Shown here: positions 19,588 to 29,013 of the stretch, in pieces
Layout of the letters: each line of letters starts with the position of its first letter
How positions within the stretch are numbered: the first letter of the stretch is position 1
IMG/VR virus record: IMGVR_UViG_3300018469_000156
Coordinates: 1-42,068 of that record
Reading direction: 5' to 3' (one strand)
Source: a virus
DNA: 42,068 nt
Notes under the pieces: generated by a model
The model's input: the letters and a program-made list of their open reading frames with translations, nothing else
Told to the model about the DNA's origin: nothing
Database searches by the model: none
Program-made: the position numbers and the translations under genes

Positions 19588-21372
19588 CTACGCCTCCACG
19601 CGCCGCATCAACGCGGTGTCATCGCCTTCGTAGTCAGGCGTGCCGGATTCCGAAATCCAGGCGGTGACGCGCGAGGTCGGCGTCGAGCGGTGCCGGATCT
19701 CGAAATCGTAGTCGGTGCCGCTGTTGAGCCCGTCGACCGCAGCGGCGAGCGCGCCGGGCGCCACCGGCAGCGCCAGCCACTCGGTCGCGGCGGCCGGCTT
19801 CCATCGCGCGTCGACTTGCAAAAAATCTTCCGGCGGCTCGTCCCAGGTCAGCACCGCACGGCTGCCCGTCAGCGTCACGACAAAACCCGTCGGCAGCGGC
19901 AACGTGCGTTCCGGCACGATCGGCGGCGCCACGCGCAACGCCGGCGCGCCGCCCTCGCGGGTGGCGACCCCGTCCCAGGCGTAGGCCTCGGCCGTCATCG
20001 ACCGGAAGGTGAATTGAAGGCCCGTTAGAATCGTCGCCTCGACGATCATCTTGATGTCGGTGACCTCGACGGTTTCGCCGGCGATGCCGAGCTCGGCGCA
20101 GGTCAGGATGGCGAACCGCTCGCCGAGCAGGTTCATTGCGCGAAGGTTGCAGCTCATCGCGCCCGACCATTGCGGGTTAAGCCGGTGCGCCATGATCTTT
20201 TGCAGGCGCCGGCATTGGCTATGCGACGGCGCCGGGAAAAAGTCGAAGTCGGCAGCGATCTCGCCGCGCACCGCGACATCGGCCTCGTCGACCCACGGCT
20301 CGGCGTCGGTTTCGAGAAAGTCGCCAGCGGGGTCGGTGTAGCGGGCGCGGATCGTGTTGGCGCTCTGCATGATATCGACACCGCGTTTCACCTCGGTGAA
20401 AGCTACGATGCAGCTATCATCGATGACGACGGTCGGCTCTTCCCAGACGCCGACCTTGAGCGCCAGCCCCTGACCGGGCGTCGAGAACAAAATCCCATCG
20501 CAAGCTTGCAGAAACCGTTGCAGCACGTCGGCGGGCCGCTCGTCGAAGCGATAGGTGTTCCAGATCCGATAGCGCGGCTCTGCCCCGGTCGGTGACGGCA
20601 TCACCGCGCCGCAGGCCGCGATGGCGGCGTGCCAGTGCGCGAAGGCGTTGCCGATATACGCCGCCGGGATGCGCATCCCGTCAGGGTGCGTCAGGTAGTC
20701 GACGATGATCCTGGCCGCATTATCGGACCAGGAATAGTCCGGCAGAAACCCAAAATCATTGACATCCGGCACCGGGACGCCGCGCTGTACTTGCCGGTAA
20801 TTTGTGTTCGTCCCTTGCGGGTACATATCGGCAAAGTTCTCTGACTTCACTTGGTGCATAAGCATGTACGCGGACACGACACCGCGGCCGAGGTGGTCCG
20901 GCGTCCAGTTGGCGGGAAACTCGCTTTCCAGCAACGGGTAGCGGTGTCCGGCATCACCGCCGAGGCTCCACTCGAGCCGCACCTTGAAGCCGTCGGCCAC
21001 ATAGGGCGAGCTGGTGACGTTGCCCGCGCCGTCGACCGTGACGAGATTGTCGTCGATCCAGTGCTCTTCGACCGCATCGATCCCGCCCTGACCGAGCGCG
21101 ATGACGCGGTGCAGGATCCCCGCTTTCGAGTTCATAAAGATGAGCGGGCCACTGACCTTGACGCGGCCATAGCTTCGGAACCGCGACGCGGTCGCCTGCC
21201 GGAAGACGGTCTGCCCGTCGCTCGGCCGCGGTTGCGGCGGCGAGAACAGCGCCTGCGCCGCGAAGCTGATGCCGATGCTGACCGCCAGCAGGATCGCGGC
21301 GGCGACGTAAGGCGCGGTCGCACCGAAGCCGGCTGCGACCAAGCCCGCGATAAGCGCAGCCTCGATGCCCAC
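19588..21372 (-). CDS. Central tail hub / tip attachment protein (gpJ/GTA-hub-like)
   Basis: A 594-residue protein. A hydrophobic Gly/Ala N-terminus (about 5-45) is followed by a long mixed domain (YGRVKVSGPLIFMNSKAG, NFADMYPQGTNTNYRQVQRG, WSDNAARIIVDYLTH, RYRIWNTYRFDERPADVL), then a C-terminal fibronectin-III-like domain (about 500-580). This is the layout of phage tip proteins that form the hub below the tail tube and attach fibres. It starts with GTG 21372, three bases after the NlpC-like gene. It lies after NlpC-like and before the fibre gene, as in GTA-type tails. Confidence 0.8.
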   Translation of the reverse strand: MGIEAALIAGLVAAGFGATAPYVAAAILLAVSIGISFAAQALFSPPQPRPSDGQTVFRQATASRFRSYGRVKVSGPLIFMNSKAGILHRVIALGQGGIDAVEEHWIDDNLVTVDGAGNVTSSPYVADGFKVRLEWSLGGDAGHRYPLLESEFPANWTPDHLGRGVVSAYMLMHQVKSENFADMYPQGTNTNYRQVQRGVPVPDVNDFGFLPDYSWSDNAARIIVDYLTHPDGMRIPAAYIGNAFAHWHAAIAACGAVMPSPTGAEPRYRIWNTYRFDERPADVLQRFLQACDGILFSTPGQGLALKVGVWEEPTVVIDDSCIVAFTEVKRGVDIMQSANTIRARYTDPAGDFLETDAEPWVDEADVAVRGEIAADFDFFPAPSHSQCRRLQKIMAHRLNPQWSGAMSCNLRAMNLLGERFAILTCAELGIAGETVEVTDIKMIVEATILTGLQFTFRSMTAEAYAWDGVATREGGAPALRVAPPIVPERTLPLPTGFVVTLTGSRAVLTWDEPPEDFLQVDARWKPAAATEWLALPVAPGALAAAVDGLNSGTDYDFEIRHRSTPTSRVTAWISESGTPDYEGDDTALMRRVEA

Positions 21373-21375
21373 GGT

Positions 21376-21873
21376 TCAGACCCGCCAGGCGGCAAGCACG
21401 CGCATCTGCCCGGCGGGGATCATTGCGATGCCGTCATCGAGTCGCATTACCCAGCCGCGCTCCGTTCGGATTGCACACGTCTGATGAGTGCCTGACATCG
21501 GCGCGACGACCGCGACATCACCGGGCCGCGGGTCGCGGGTCAGACGGAAGCCGGTCCGCCGCATTGCGAGCCCGGCGAGGCGCACCATACTGCCCTGTGC
21601 GCGGACCAGAGCGGCCGCCTCCGCGTCGGTGCTGTAGCCGCGCCATTGCGCGATGGGGTCAACGCCGCGCCGCAACACGATCCAATCACAGCACAGTGCG
21701 CAGCAGTCTGCTTTTCCGCGACTAAAGGGAATGCCGGCCTGTTCTTTGAGATATGCCGCCAACGCTTCGGCGGTGTTCGTGATTGTGCTATTAGGATCGG
21801 GCCAGACTGTGGTTACAGCCGCAATCTGGCCCTGGCCACAATGACCTGTGTGGGGGCCACTTATGGTTGGCAT
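21376..21873 (-). CDS. NlpC/P60-like (DUF6950-type) tail assembly protein
   Basis: A 165-residue protein. GKADCCALCCDWIVLRRGVD carries the active-site Cys region. DPRPGDVAVVAP then GTHQTCAIR is the His strand of NlpC/P60 cysteine peptidases; RMRVLAAWRV closes the domain. Such proteins sit in the tail tip and may cut peptidoglycan during entry. The ATG at 21873 is preferred (AGGAA before it); 21891 is also open. The HNH gene on the other strand begins inside its first codons, so its leader and start context were affected by that insertion. It is the only visible cell-wall hydrolase candidate. Confidence 0.75.
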   Translation of the reverse strand: MPTISGPHTGHCGQGQIAAVTTVWPDPNSTITNTAEALAAYLKEQAGIPFSRGKADCCALCCDWIVLRRGVDPIAQWRGYSTDAEAAALVRAQGSMVRLAGLAMRRTGFRLTRDPRPGDVAVVAPMSGTHQTCAIRTERGWVMRLDDGIAMIPAGQMRVLAAWRV

Positions 21874-22513
21874 TGTTCCTATTCCCGCCAAATATCGGTT
21901 TCAAGTGTTGACCGGAAAGCAATTCGGTCGGTGGACCGTCCTTGGCTGGTCCGGCAAAATCCATCGCTCGTATATACTATGGGTCTGTCGATGCGCATGT
22001 GGGCACGAAGACCTTGTCCATTCGACGAATTTGATCAAGGGACACTCGCGGAGTTGCGGCTGCATACGAAGGCTCTCACGCGAGGTGCCAAATATCAGCC
22101 AATCGCCTGAATATCCGGTATGGCAATCCATGCTGTCGCGCTGCCATCATCCGGCAAACAAAAGTTTTCCAAACTATGGCGGGCGTGGCGTCTATGTCTG
22201 TGATCGATGGCGGTTCGGGGAAAACGGCATTGCAGGGTTTCTCTGTTTTCTTACTGATCTCGGCCCCCGCCCGTCACCGCGGCATCAAATCGACCGCACC
22301 GACAACAATGGACCATACGATCCGGCGAATTGCGGGTGGAGGACGAGGTTAGAAAACACACGAAACAGGCGGAATACAAAAGTTGTCACCTATCGCGGGC
22401 AATTAATGCCACTAGCGAAAGCCTGTGAGTTGGCCGGGCTCCCCTACAATCAGGTTTGTACTCGGATCATGCGAGGGTGGCTTGACGACCGCGCGCTGAA
22501 CACGCCGTTATGA
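21863..22513 (+). CDS. HNH homing endonuclease inserted antisense in the tail operon
   Basis: A 216-residue protein. N-terminal Cys motif region (RCACGHE then SRSCGCIRR), then WQSMLSRCHHP, YGGRGVYVCDRW and the HNH core HQIDRTDNNGPYDPANCGWR with RNRRNTKV. A short C-terminal DNA-recognition helix region follows (GQLMPLAKACELAGLPYNQV). This is the common free-standing phage homing-endonuclease type. It is the only plus-strand gene within the late operon, has lower GC than its flanks, and sits in the gap between spike and NlpC-like genes. Start ATG 21863; GTG 21848 is an alternative. Confidence 0.85.
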   Translation: MVGIVPIPAKYRFQVLTGKQFGRWTVLGWSGKIHRSYILWVCRCACGHEDLVHSTNLIKGHSRSCGCIRRLSREVPNISQSPEYPVWQSMLSRCHHPANKSFPNYGGRGVYVCDRWRFGENGIAGFLCFLTDLGPRPSPRHQIDRTDNNGPYDPANCGWRTRLENTRNRRNTKVVTYRGQLMPLAKACELAGLPYNQVCTRIMRGWLDDRALNTPL

Positions 22514-22532
22514 TGACGCAATCGTCCACGGG

Positions 22533-25500
22533 TCAGGCGAGCGCGAGATTGCCGCTGCGCACCACGCCGTCGCTGCCTTTGAGCCGGAACGTCAACTGCG
22601 TGTTGCTGGTCGCCTGGATCATCATGTCGCCGTTATTGGCCGGCGTGACCGAGGCGGGCGGCCGCTGCACCACCGGCACATTGAAGGTGGCAGCCGCAAC
22701 ACTCATCCCAGTACGCGCGAACGTCAGGACCGGGATGGCGGTCACCATCGAATCGTTGAATATGCGCAGTATCAGATTGCCGCCCTGCGCGGTCATCGAC
22801 CAAAATCTGGTGTCGGCCGCCGCGTCGGTTTCCTCGATCAACAGGTGATCGACGCCGGCGCCGCCGGTCGAGGCGCTGTGCAGATTGCCCACCGGCGATG
22901 CGGTGCCGACCCCCAGCTTGCCGACGATGCCGCCCGTCGTGATCTGGAGCCCGCCGGCAACCATGCGCATCACTTCGACGCCGCCGCGCACGAACGAAAC
23001 ATCGCGCGCGATGCCGGTGCCTAGCTGACTGCTGCCATAGGTTGCGGCGTTCGACAGCCACGACCCCATGTAGCACCATTCATTATTCGTGCTGTCGGTG
23101 AAGGTGTTGTAGAGGCGCGCCCCTTGCGGGCTGGTGCCGTTGCGGATCTCCAGGCGGTTGGCGGCGCCGCGCTGTAGGATCACGTCGGCGCCGAGCATCA
23201 GCGAACCGGCGATCGCGGCATTGGTTGGGCCTGGGTCGGTCGTCGGGGCGGTGCCGACCGCGAACCCGCCCGACGAAAAGAACCGCGCGCGGTCGGCGGT
23301 CCCGCCGGCCTGGTTCATGGTTCGGATTGCGATGCCGGCCGGAACGACGCCGGCCGATACAGTGCCCTCGACGACCGCGCGGATCTGCGTGCCCAACACC
23401 GGGATCGTCCCCGCAGGAGGCGCACCGTCGTCGCCGTAGAACCCGATGTCGCCGAGGGTGTCGCCGGCCAGGACCGCGCCGGGGACCGTGATTGTGCCTC
23501 GGCTCTTGCCCAACCGCATCCCCGGCGCCGCGGCGCTGTTGACGAACCGCGAGCCGACAATGTCCGAAGTCGAGCCGCCTGCGGTCGTGCCCATGAACGA
23601 AATCTGGCCGGGGCCGCCACCGACAGTCGGCGGCACGCCGCCCACGGTAAGCGTGCCCGGCGCGGTGCCTGACAATGCCAGCGACGTGCCGGCCGCGCCG
23701 GTCGGCGTCAGCCGCATGACCAGCGTCGGGGTGGGGGCCGGCCCGACGTAGAACCGCATGTCGCCGGCCAGGGTGACCAGCGACATGCCGTTGCTCAACT
23801 GCGTGCCCGAGACCAGCGCGCTGGCATCGGCCGGCAGGTATGCCAGCGGCGCGCCGCCATTGGTAAAAGCGGTGCCCGAAACGATCAGGCGAAACCCGGC
23901 CTCGACGCCGGCCCCGTTGCGCACGCCGAGCGAGGCAATCGCGTTGGCGCCCGTGCTCCAGTTCTGGATCGTGAGCCGCGTCGCATCATCCTGGTCGATG
24001 CGGTAAAAGCTCTCGGCGGTGGTGTAGCCGGACCAGCGCAGGTATTCGGCGTTGTCGTGCCACAGCGACACCTGGCCGCGCGACATGATCTCGATCGACG
24101 ATTGCAGCTTGCGCAACGATGCGGCGTCGCCGATCAAGGCCGGGTTGTCGGTACAGGCTCCGAGGAAGAAGCTGTAGGAGCCGGTGAACTCACTCCCCGG
24201 CACCACCGCATACGCTGCGGTCAGCGACCCGCCGGGTGCCGTATCCAGCTTCGGGGCGGCCCAGCGATGGATGGCGTTGCCCAGCACGTCCATTGCGACA
24301 CTGGCTTGCGTCCTGGCGAGCAGCGCCGGCAGGGAGATCGTCAGCGACGTCGCGCTAGGGAAGCCGGTGACTATGGTGTCGGCGCTGAACTGCGAACCGG
24401 TAAGCTTCTGCCCCGCACGGATCGTGGCGGTATCGACCGACACGTTGGTGAGCGTGGTGCTCCCGACCGCGCTGTCGGCCAGGAAATGCTGGTCGTTATA
24501 GCTGCGGTACGCGCGCGTCGTCGTGAACATCGGCAGGCCGAGCGGGCGATAATTCACGCCGTCGGCGGTGCTGGCCGCTTCCTCAAAGTTGAGCACGCCG
24601 TTGCCGACGCGAAAGTTCTGCCCCTGGATATCGTACTGCACGGCGTTGGTGATCAGGTGGAATGCGTTGTTGGTTATCCCCAGCTCTTGGAGGTATTTCG
24701 GCTGGTTGTCCTGTAGTCCGCCCTGCGTATAGGCGCACCGCATGCCGGCAAAAAACCCGCCTTCGTTGGCTTCGTACCCGCTGACGCCATTACGGAACCC
24801 GCCGAAATCGCACCAGCCGATCAATGACCCCGGCCCCTGGTATGGCTGATCGGAGTTGCGGATTTGACCTGTCGGTGGATTTATCTTGGTCCCGGTGGCG
24901 ACCTGATCGTCCGGCATGACAAATTGGACGATGCCGTTTGTCTGCTCCGGCGAGCGGATCAATGCCTGAACCTGGGTTCCCATCGGCGCCTTGTCGACCC
25001 GGATCGAGTTTGCCCCGAGAATTTCCACGACCCGCGTGAAGGGCGGCAGCACGGCGGCGGTGATGTGCGTGCCGATGCGGAGTTCCGACGCCGGGATAGT
25101 CATATTGGTGATGGCGAAACTTGCCGCATCCGCGTCGGCGCGAAACGGCCTGCACCCGTGCATGTACTTGCGTACTTTAAGGCGCGTGCCGACAAACCCG
25201 AAATTTGCGCCGCCCTTGAACCGCGAGCCGTTCTGATTGCCGGCGACGGTGAACATATTGCGGATGGACGCATTGCTAGGTGCCGTCGTGAGATATTGGC
25301 AGGCATCCTCGTTAGCGGCCAGTTGCGCCGTACCGGAGGTAATAAGCGGCCCGGCATAGGGGAGCGACAGGACAACGCTCGTGGAGCTGGGCACCGCCAG
25401 GATGGCGCTGCTGTTGATGGTATCGTCGTAAAAGAGCTGTCCCGTACCCTCAAGGTTTATGCCGCCTAAGTACTTGGTCAGCCTGTGCTCGGTCGCCAGC

Positions 25501-28500
25501 GTGATCAGCGTGCCGTCGTGCACCGTGACCTGTGTGCCGGTTGCGGAGATTAACGCAGGCTGGCTCAACGTTACCGCGGTCGTGCTGATAACGGCGGCGA
25601 CCGTGGTCCCGGCCGCAAACGCCGGCCCCTCCAGCACCTGTCCTTCGTACATCCTGAACTGGCCGCCGTAGGGCGGCGGGTGCGACGAAATTATCGGCGG
25701 GTTTATGTTGTCGAGATGCGTGTTGCCATAAGTGTTGCCGGTGAATATGCGTGTGTTTGCCCGCTCAATGCTAATAATTGGATATCGTTGTGTGCCCCCG
25801 AAACCGAACGTGTTGCCGACAAAATAACTTTCCCAAGGCAGCTCGACGACAAGCAATAGGGCCTGCCCCAGTGTTTCCTCTGCCGCCTGGTCAAGCGTTA
25901 TCGTCGTCGGCGTCACCGTCACGATACGCGCGAACCGCGGCAATGCCGATGTCGGGACAAAGTCCTCGTCGTCGATAAATAAGGCGCCGGTGACGACGTC
26001 GTCTTTCTTCAAAGAGGCGTAATCGCCGGCAACCTCGGTGATGTTTGTGATGATTGGCGAGCCTTCGAAGAGATCGCCCCGGAAGCGGATGTGGCTGCCA
26101 CGGACCAGAAACGACGGCCCGGTGGAGGTGGTCGAATTGCAGCCGACCAGTTCGATGCCGCCCTCGTCAAAATAATCATAGCCGATGTTGCCGCCAGTAA
26201 TGCGTTGGCCGAATGCGCGGTAATCCCGCAGCGAGATCGACGCGCCGACATCGTTGTCGCGCAGCCAGCCGCCGAAAATAGTCGGGTTGGACGCAAACCC
26301 GCCGATGAAGGCGGACTTGGAATGCCTGATGCCGGTAGCTTTGCCGGTCACGTTCAGATCGAACAGACGCGCCTGACCGCCGGCCATCTGCACGCCAACC
26401 CCGCGACGGCTGCCGGTGCTGGAGAGCCGGAGGGATTCTATGTGCGTCTCGTTGTGCGCGATCTCCAGCGTGGTATCGACCAACTGCGACATCACCCCGT
26501 GGCCTTTGACCGACCAGCCATAGCCGCCGGACACGATGGTGGCGTCGGCGGTGCGGAACATGCCGCCCGGTATTTCCGCCAGCCGCAGGTCCGGGTTCAT
26601 CCGGGAATCGGCCGGCCCGAGCGGGTGCTCCGGGCTCACCGGGTACCATTTCGACGCGATGTCATCGAAAAATGCCTGGATTGCCGTTGTCTCGATCGCG
26701 TTGTTGCCAACGGCATAGTCGCGCAGATTAAGCGCGTCGCCCGCCTGGGCGACGAGCGTGCGGCTGAGAAGCGCGGGCTGGGTGAGCAGGTCGTTGCCGT
26801 GCGCGGGGCGCGCGGCTGCGGCGGTAATCAGGCTCTCGATCGCGAGCTCGGTCGAGTTACTCGCGTCCTTGTACATGTGCGCGATGGCGTCGGTCTCGCT
26901 GCCGATGCCGCCGCCGCCGTCCAGGGTCACGTCGGTGACGTGCGAGCCGCCGTACAGATCCACGTACGGCCGGAAATACAGCGTGCCCGGCGGCGCTGCG
27001 TGGTCGACCTCGGCGGCATCAGCGAACGGTGCCAGCGCAATTCGCGCCGTGCGCTCCTCGGTGCCGTCGGCGATGACCAGCGCGATGGCATCGATCGTGA
27101 CCGCGCCGTTGGCCGCATAGGTGTCGGTCATCCATTGGAGGCCAAGAATGACGGAATCATTGAGCGGGTCGATCGGGTTGGTTTGCCGCCGCACTTTCCA
27201 CCCTACGGTGTAGGTATGCCCCACCTCCATCAGCATGGCCGGCACCAGCGCGACGGTCTGCGGGTCGGCCGCGACCGCAGCATCGACGCGCACGACCTGG
27301 GTGGAGCCCGCGGTCACAATCCACGCCGGATCGATCGGCGTCGCGGCGGCCGCCGAGCCGGTCTTGCTGGAGCCGTAGACAGCGGCGGCCTGGCCGATCA
27401 GCCTGAGCGCCTCATCGGCGGTGGCTTGTGCGGCGTCGGCCGCTTCCTGCGCTGCGGCAGCGTCAGCGAGCGCCTCATCGGCGGTGGCTTGTGCGGCGTC
27501 GGCATCTGCCTGCGCCGCCGCTGCCGCGCTCTGAGCTGCGTCGGCATCGCTCTGTGCGGCCTCCGCGGCGCCTAGCGCGCCAGCGGCATCGAGGATCGCC
27601 TGGTCGGCATCCTCTTGCGCGGCGGCGGCGGCGGCGAGCGCCTCGTCGGCATCGGCCTGTGCCGCCGCAGCGCCGCCGGCGACGATCGCATCGGCGGCGG
27701 TGACGAAGGCGGTCGTGGCAAGCTGCGTTGTCGATGTGCCAGAGGCCGCTGTCGGCGCCGTGGGCGCGCCGGTAAGCGACGGGCTGGCGAGCGGGGCCTT
27801 GAGATTTAATGCCACCTGGGTGGCGCTTGAAATCGGCTTGTTGAGGTCGGCGGTGTTGTCGGCGGCGGCCAGACCAACCTGGGCTTTCGTGACCGCGTGC
27901 GGGTTGCTCGTGCTTCCCTCGTGCAGATCGAGGTCGCCAGCGACAGCGGCGGTGGCGGCGGTGCCGGTGTTGAGCGCCGCCTGCGTCGCGTTCGAGATCG
28001 GCAGGTCAGCCGGTGCCAGATTGGCGACATTGCCCAACCCGACGTCCGTCTTATCGACGCCATGTGGGTTGTTGGTGTTCGCGGTATGCGCCGCCAGATC
28101 GTCGGCAACGTCAGCGGTCGCTGCCGCGCCGATGCTGAGCGCGGTCTGCGTCGCGTTCGAGATCGGCAGGTCCGCTGGTGCCAGGTCCGCGACATTGCTG
28201 AGGCCGACATCGGCCTTGTCGACGGCGTGCGGGTTATCGGTGCGGCCGACGTGCGCTTCGAGATCGGCGGCGACGGCGGGAACATCGGCGGCATTTACCG
28301 CGCCCTGCACAAACGCGGTCGAGGCGATCTGAGTCGTCACCGTGCCGAGCGGCGCGGTCGGCGCGGTCGGCGTCCCGGTCAATGCCGGCGAGGCGAGCGC
28401 CGCCTTCAGCGCCAGCGCTGCCGCCGTCGCGTCCGAAATCGGCATCGCCGCGGGCGACAGGTTTTGCACATTGCCCAGACCAATTTGCAGCTTGGTCGTG

Positions 28501-28616
28501 GCGTGCGGGTTCATCGCATCGGCGACGTGCTCCGCAATCGCCGCGCGGGCGGCGGCATCGTAGTTGCCGCGGTAAATCTTGACGGTGCGCGCGGCGTAGT
28601 CGATGGCGGCTGTCAC
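22533..28616 (-). CDS. Giant tail spike/fibre, 2027 aa, with fibre repeats, coiled coil and beta-helix
   Basis: About residues 25-300 hold phage-fibre repeats (NPHAVTKAQVGLG, LPISNATQAAL). About 310-430 is an Ala/Asp-rich heptad coiled coil (AAQADADAAQATADEA). About 600-900 looks like a pectate-lyase-type right-handed beta-helix (GGMFRTADATIVSGGYGWSV, NDVGASISLRDYRAFG). At least five copies of a GT-rich beta module are interspersed between about residues 860 and 1440. The C-terminus has GKLGVGTASPVGNLH and a shared GTGIARDVSFVRGGVEVMR segment. It probably binds and may cut host polysaccharide. It starts with GTG 28616 after GGGGG. No autoproteolytic S74 chaperone was recognised. Confidence 0.85.
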   Translation of the reverse strand: MTAAIDYAARTVKIYRGNYDAAARAAIAEHVADAMNPHATTKLQIGLGNVQNLSPAAMPISDATAAALALKAALASPALTGTPTAPTAPLGTVTTQIASTAFVQGAVNAADVPAVAADLEAHVGRTDNPHAVDKADVGLSNVADLAPADLPISNATQTALSIGAAATADVADDLAAHTANTNNPHGVDKTDVGLGNVANLAPADLPISNATQAALNTGTAATAAVAGDLDLHEGSTSNPHAVTKAQVGLAAADNTADLNKPISSATQVALNLKAPLASPSLTGAPTAPTAASGTSTTQLATTAFVTAADAIVAGGAAAAQADADEALAAAAAAQEDADQAILDAAGALGAAEAAQSDADAAQSAAAAAQADADAAQATADEALADAAAAQEAADAAQATADEALRLIGQAAAVYGSSKTGSAAAATPIDPAWIVTAGSTQVVRVDAAVAADPQTVALVPAMLMEVGHTYTVGWKVRRQTNPIDPLNDSVILGLQWMTDTYAANGAVTIDAIALVIADGTEERTARIALAPFADAAEVDHAAPPGTLYFRPYVDLYGGSHVTDVTLDGGGGIGSETDAIAHMYKDASNSTELAIESLITAAAARPAHGNDLLTQPALLSRTLVAQAGDALNLRDYAVGNNAIETTAIQAFFDDIASKWYPVSPEHPLGPADSRMNPDLRLAEIPGGMFRTADATIVSGGYGWSVKGHGVMSQLVDTTLEIAHNETHIESLRLSSTGSRRGVGVQMAGGQARLFDLNVTGKATGIRHSKSAFIGGFASNPTIFGGWLRDNDVGASISLRDYRAFGQRITGGNIGYDYFDEGGIELVGCNSTTSTGPSFLVRGSHIRFRGDLFEGSPIITNITEVAGDYASLKKDDVVTGALFIDDEDFVPTSALPRFARIVTVTPTTITLDQAAEETLGQALLLVVELPWESYFVGNTFGFGGTQRYPIISIERANTRIFTGNTYGNTHLDNINPPIISSHPPPYGGQFRMYEGQVLEGPAFAAGTTVAAVISTTAVTLSQPALISATGTQVTVHDGTLITLATEHRLTKYLGGINLEGTGQLFYDDTINSSAILAVPSSTSVVLSLPYAGPLITSGTAQLAANEDACQYLTTAPSNASIRNMFTVAGNQNGSRFKGGANFGFVGTRLKVRKYMHGCRPFRADADAASFAITNMTIPASELRIGTHITAAVLPPFTRVVEILGANSIRVDKAPMGTQVQALIRSPEQTNGIVQFVMPDDQVATGTKINPPTGQIRNSDQPYQGPGSLIGWCDFGGFRNGVSGYEANEGGFFAGMRCAYTQGGLQDNQPKYLQELGITNNAFHLITNAVQYDIQGQNFRVGNGVLNFEEAASTADGVNYRPLGLPMFTTTRAYRSYNDQHFLADSAVGSTTLTNVSVDTATIRAGQKLTGSQFSADTIVTGFPSATSLTISLPALLARTQASVAMDVLGNAIHRWAAPKLDTAPGGSLTAAYAVVPGSEFTGSYSFFLGACTDNPALIGDAASLRKLQSSIEIMSRGQVSLWHDNAEYLRWSGYTTAESFYRIDQDDATRLTIQNWSTGANAIASLGVRNGAGVEAGFRLIVSGTAFTNGGAPLAYLPADASALVSGTQLSNGMSLVTLAGDMRFYVGPAPTPTLVMRLTPTGAAGTSLALSGTAPGTLTVGGVPPTVGGGPGQISFMGTTAGGSTSDIVGSRFVNSAAAPGMRLGKSRGTITVPGAVLAGDTLGDIGFYGDDGAPPAGTIPVLGTQIRAVVEGTVSAGVVPAGIAIRTMNQAGGTADRARFFSSGGFAVGTAPTTDPGPTNAAIAGSLMLGADVILQRGAANRLEIRNGTSPQGARLYNTFTDSTNNEWCYMGSWLSNAATYGSSQLGTGIARDVSFVRGGVEVMRMVAGGLQITTGGIVGKLGVGTASPVGNLHSASTGGAGVDHLLIEETDAAADTRFWSMTAQGGNLILRIFNDSMVTAIPVLTFARTGMSVAAATFNVPVVQRPPASVTPANNGDMMIQATSNTQLTFRLKGSDGVVRSGNLALA

Positions 28617-28628
28617 GATGAGTACCCC

Positions 28629-29003
28629 CTACACGACATTGACCGGGACCGGCTCCGACGCCGTGATGCCGTCGATCGCGAGATAGAGTTGCAGCAGTTG
28701 CCCGTATGGCATCAGGGCGGTGTCTTCGGCAGCGAGCGACAGCTCAACCTGGCCCGGCGCATCCACGACCGGCGCGACCGTCACCGCCTGCTCGCCGACA
28801 GCCCAGCGTAGTTCAGCCGTCACCGTCTTGCCGGTGAGATCGGTCGGCGTATTTGAATCCTCGAAGAACACCGCGTACCACTGCCACGCCTCGTCGCGCA
28901 CCAGCGGAATGGCGTCGTCGACCAGCGGCACGTCGCCGACCGTCGATATCGCCAACGGCGTGACCGGAACGGGCGCTTGTTCTTCGGTGATGCGGTCGGA
29001 CAT
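28629..29003 (-). CDS. Tail/baseplate-associated hypothetical protein, 124 aa
   Basis: A beta-rich acidic protein (WQWYAVFFEDSNTPTDLTGK, VTAELRWAVGEQAV, LLQLYLAIDG) that resembles the short BppU-like N-terminal domains found next to fibre genes in siphophages. It may be a collar linking the distal tail to the giant spike encoded next. ATG 29003 with GAGG before it. The family match is weak. Confidence 0.55.
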   Translation of the reverse strand: MSDRITEEQAPVPVTPLAISTVGDVPLVDDAIPLVRDEAWQWYAVFFEDSNTPTDLTGKTVTAELRWAVGEQAVTVAPVVDAPGQVELSLAAEDTALMPYGQLLQLYLAIDGITASEPVPVNVV

Positions 29004-29013
29004 TTTCGCCGCC

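Noticed and set aside
26091-27575. Long plus-strand frames opposite the spike gene
   Set aside because: High GC keeps antisense frames open. Their sequences are rich in Arg, Gly and Ala with no motif, and they have no ribosome-binding sites.
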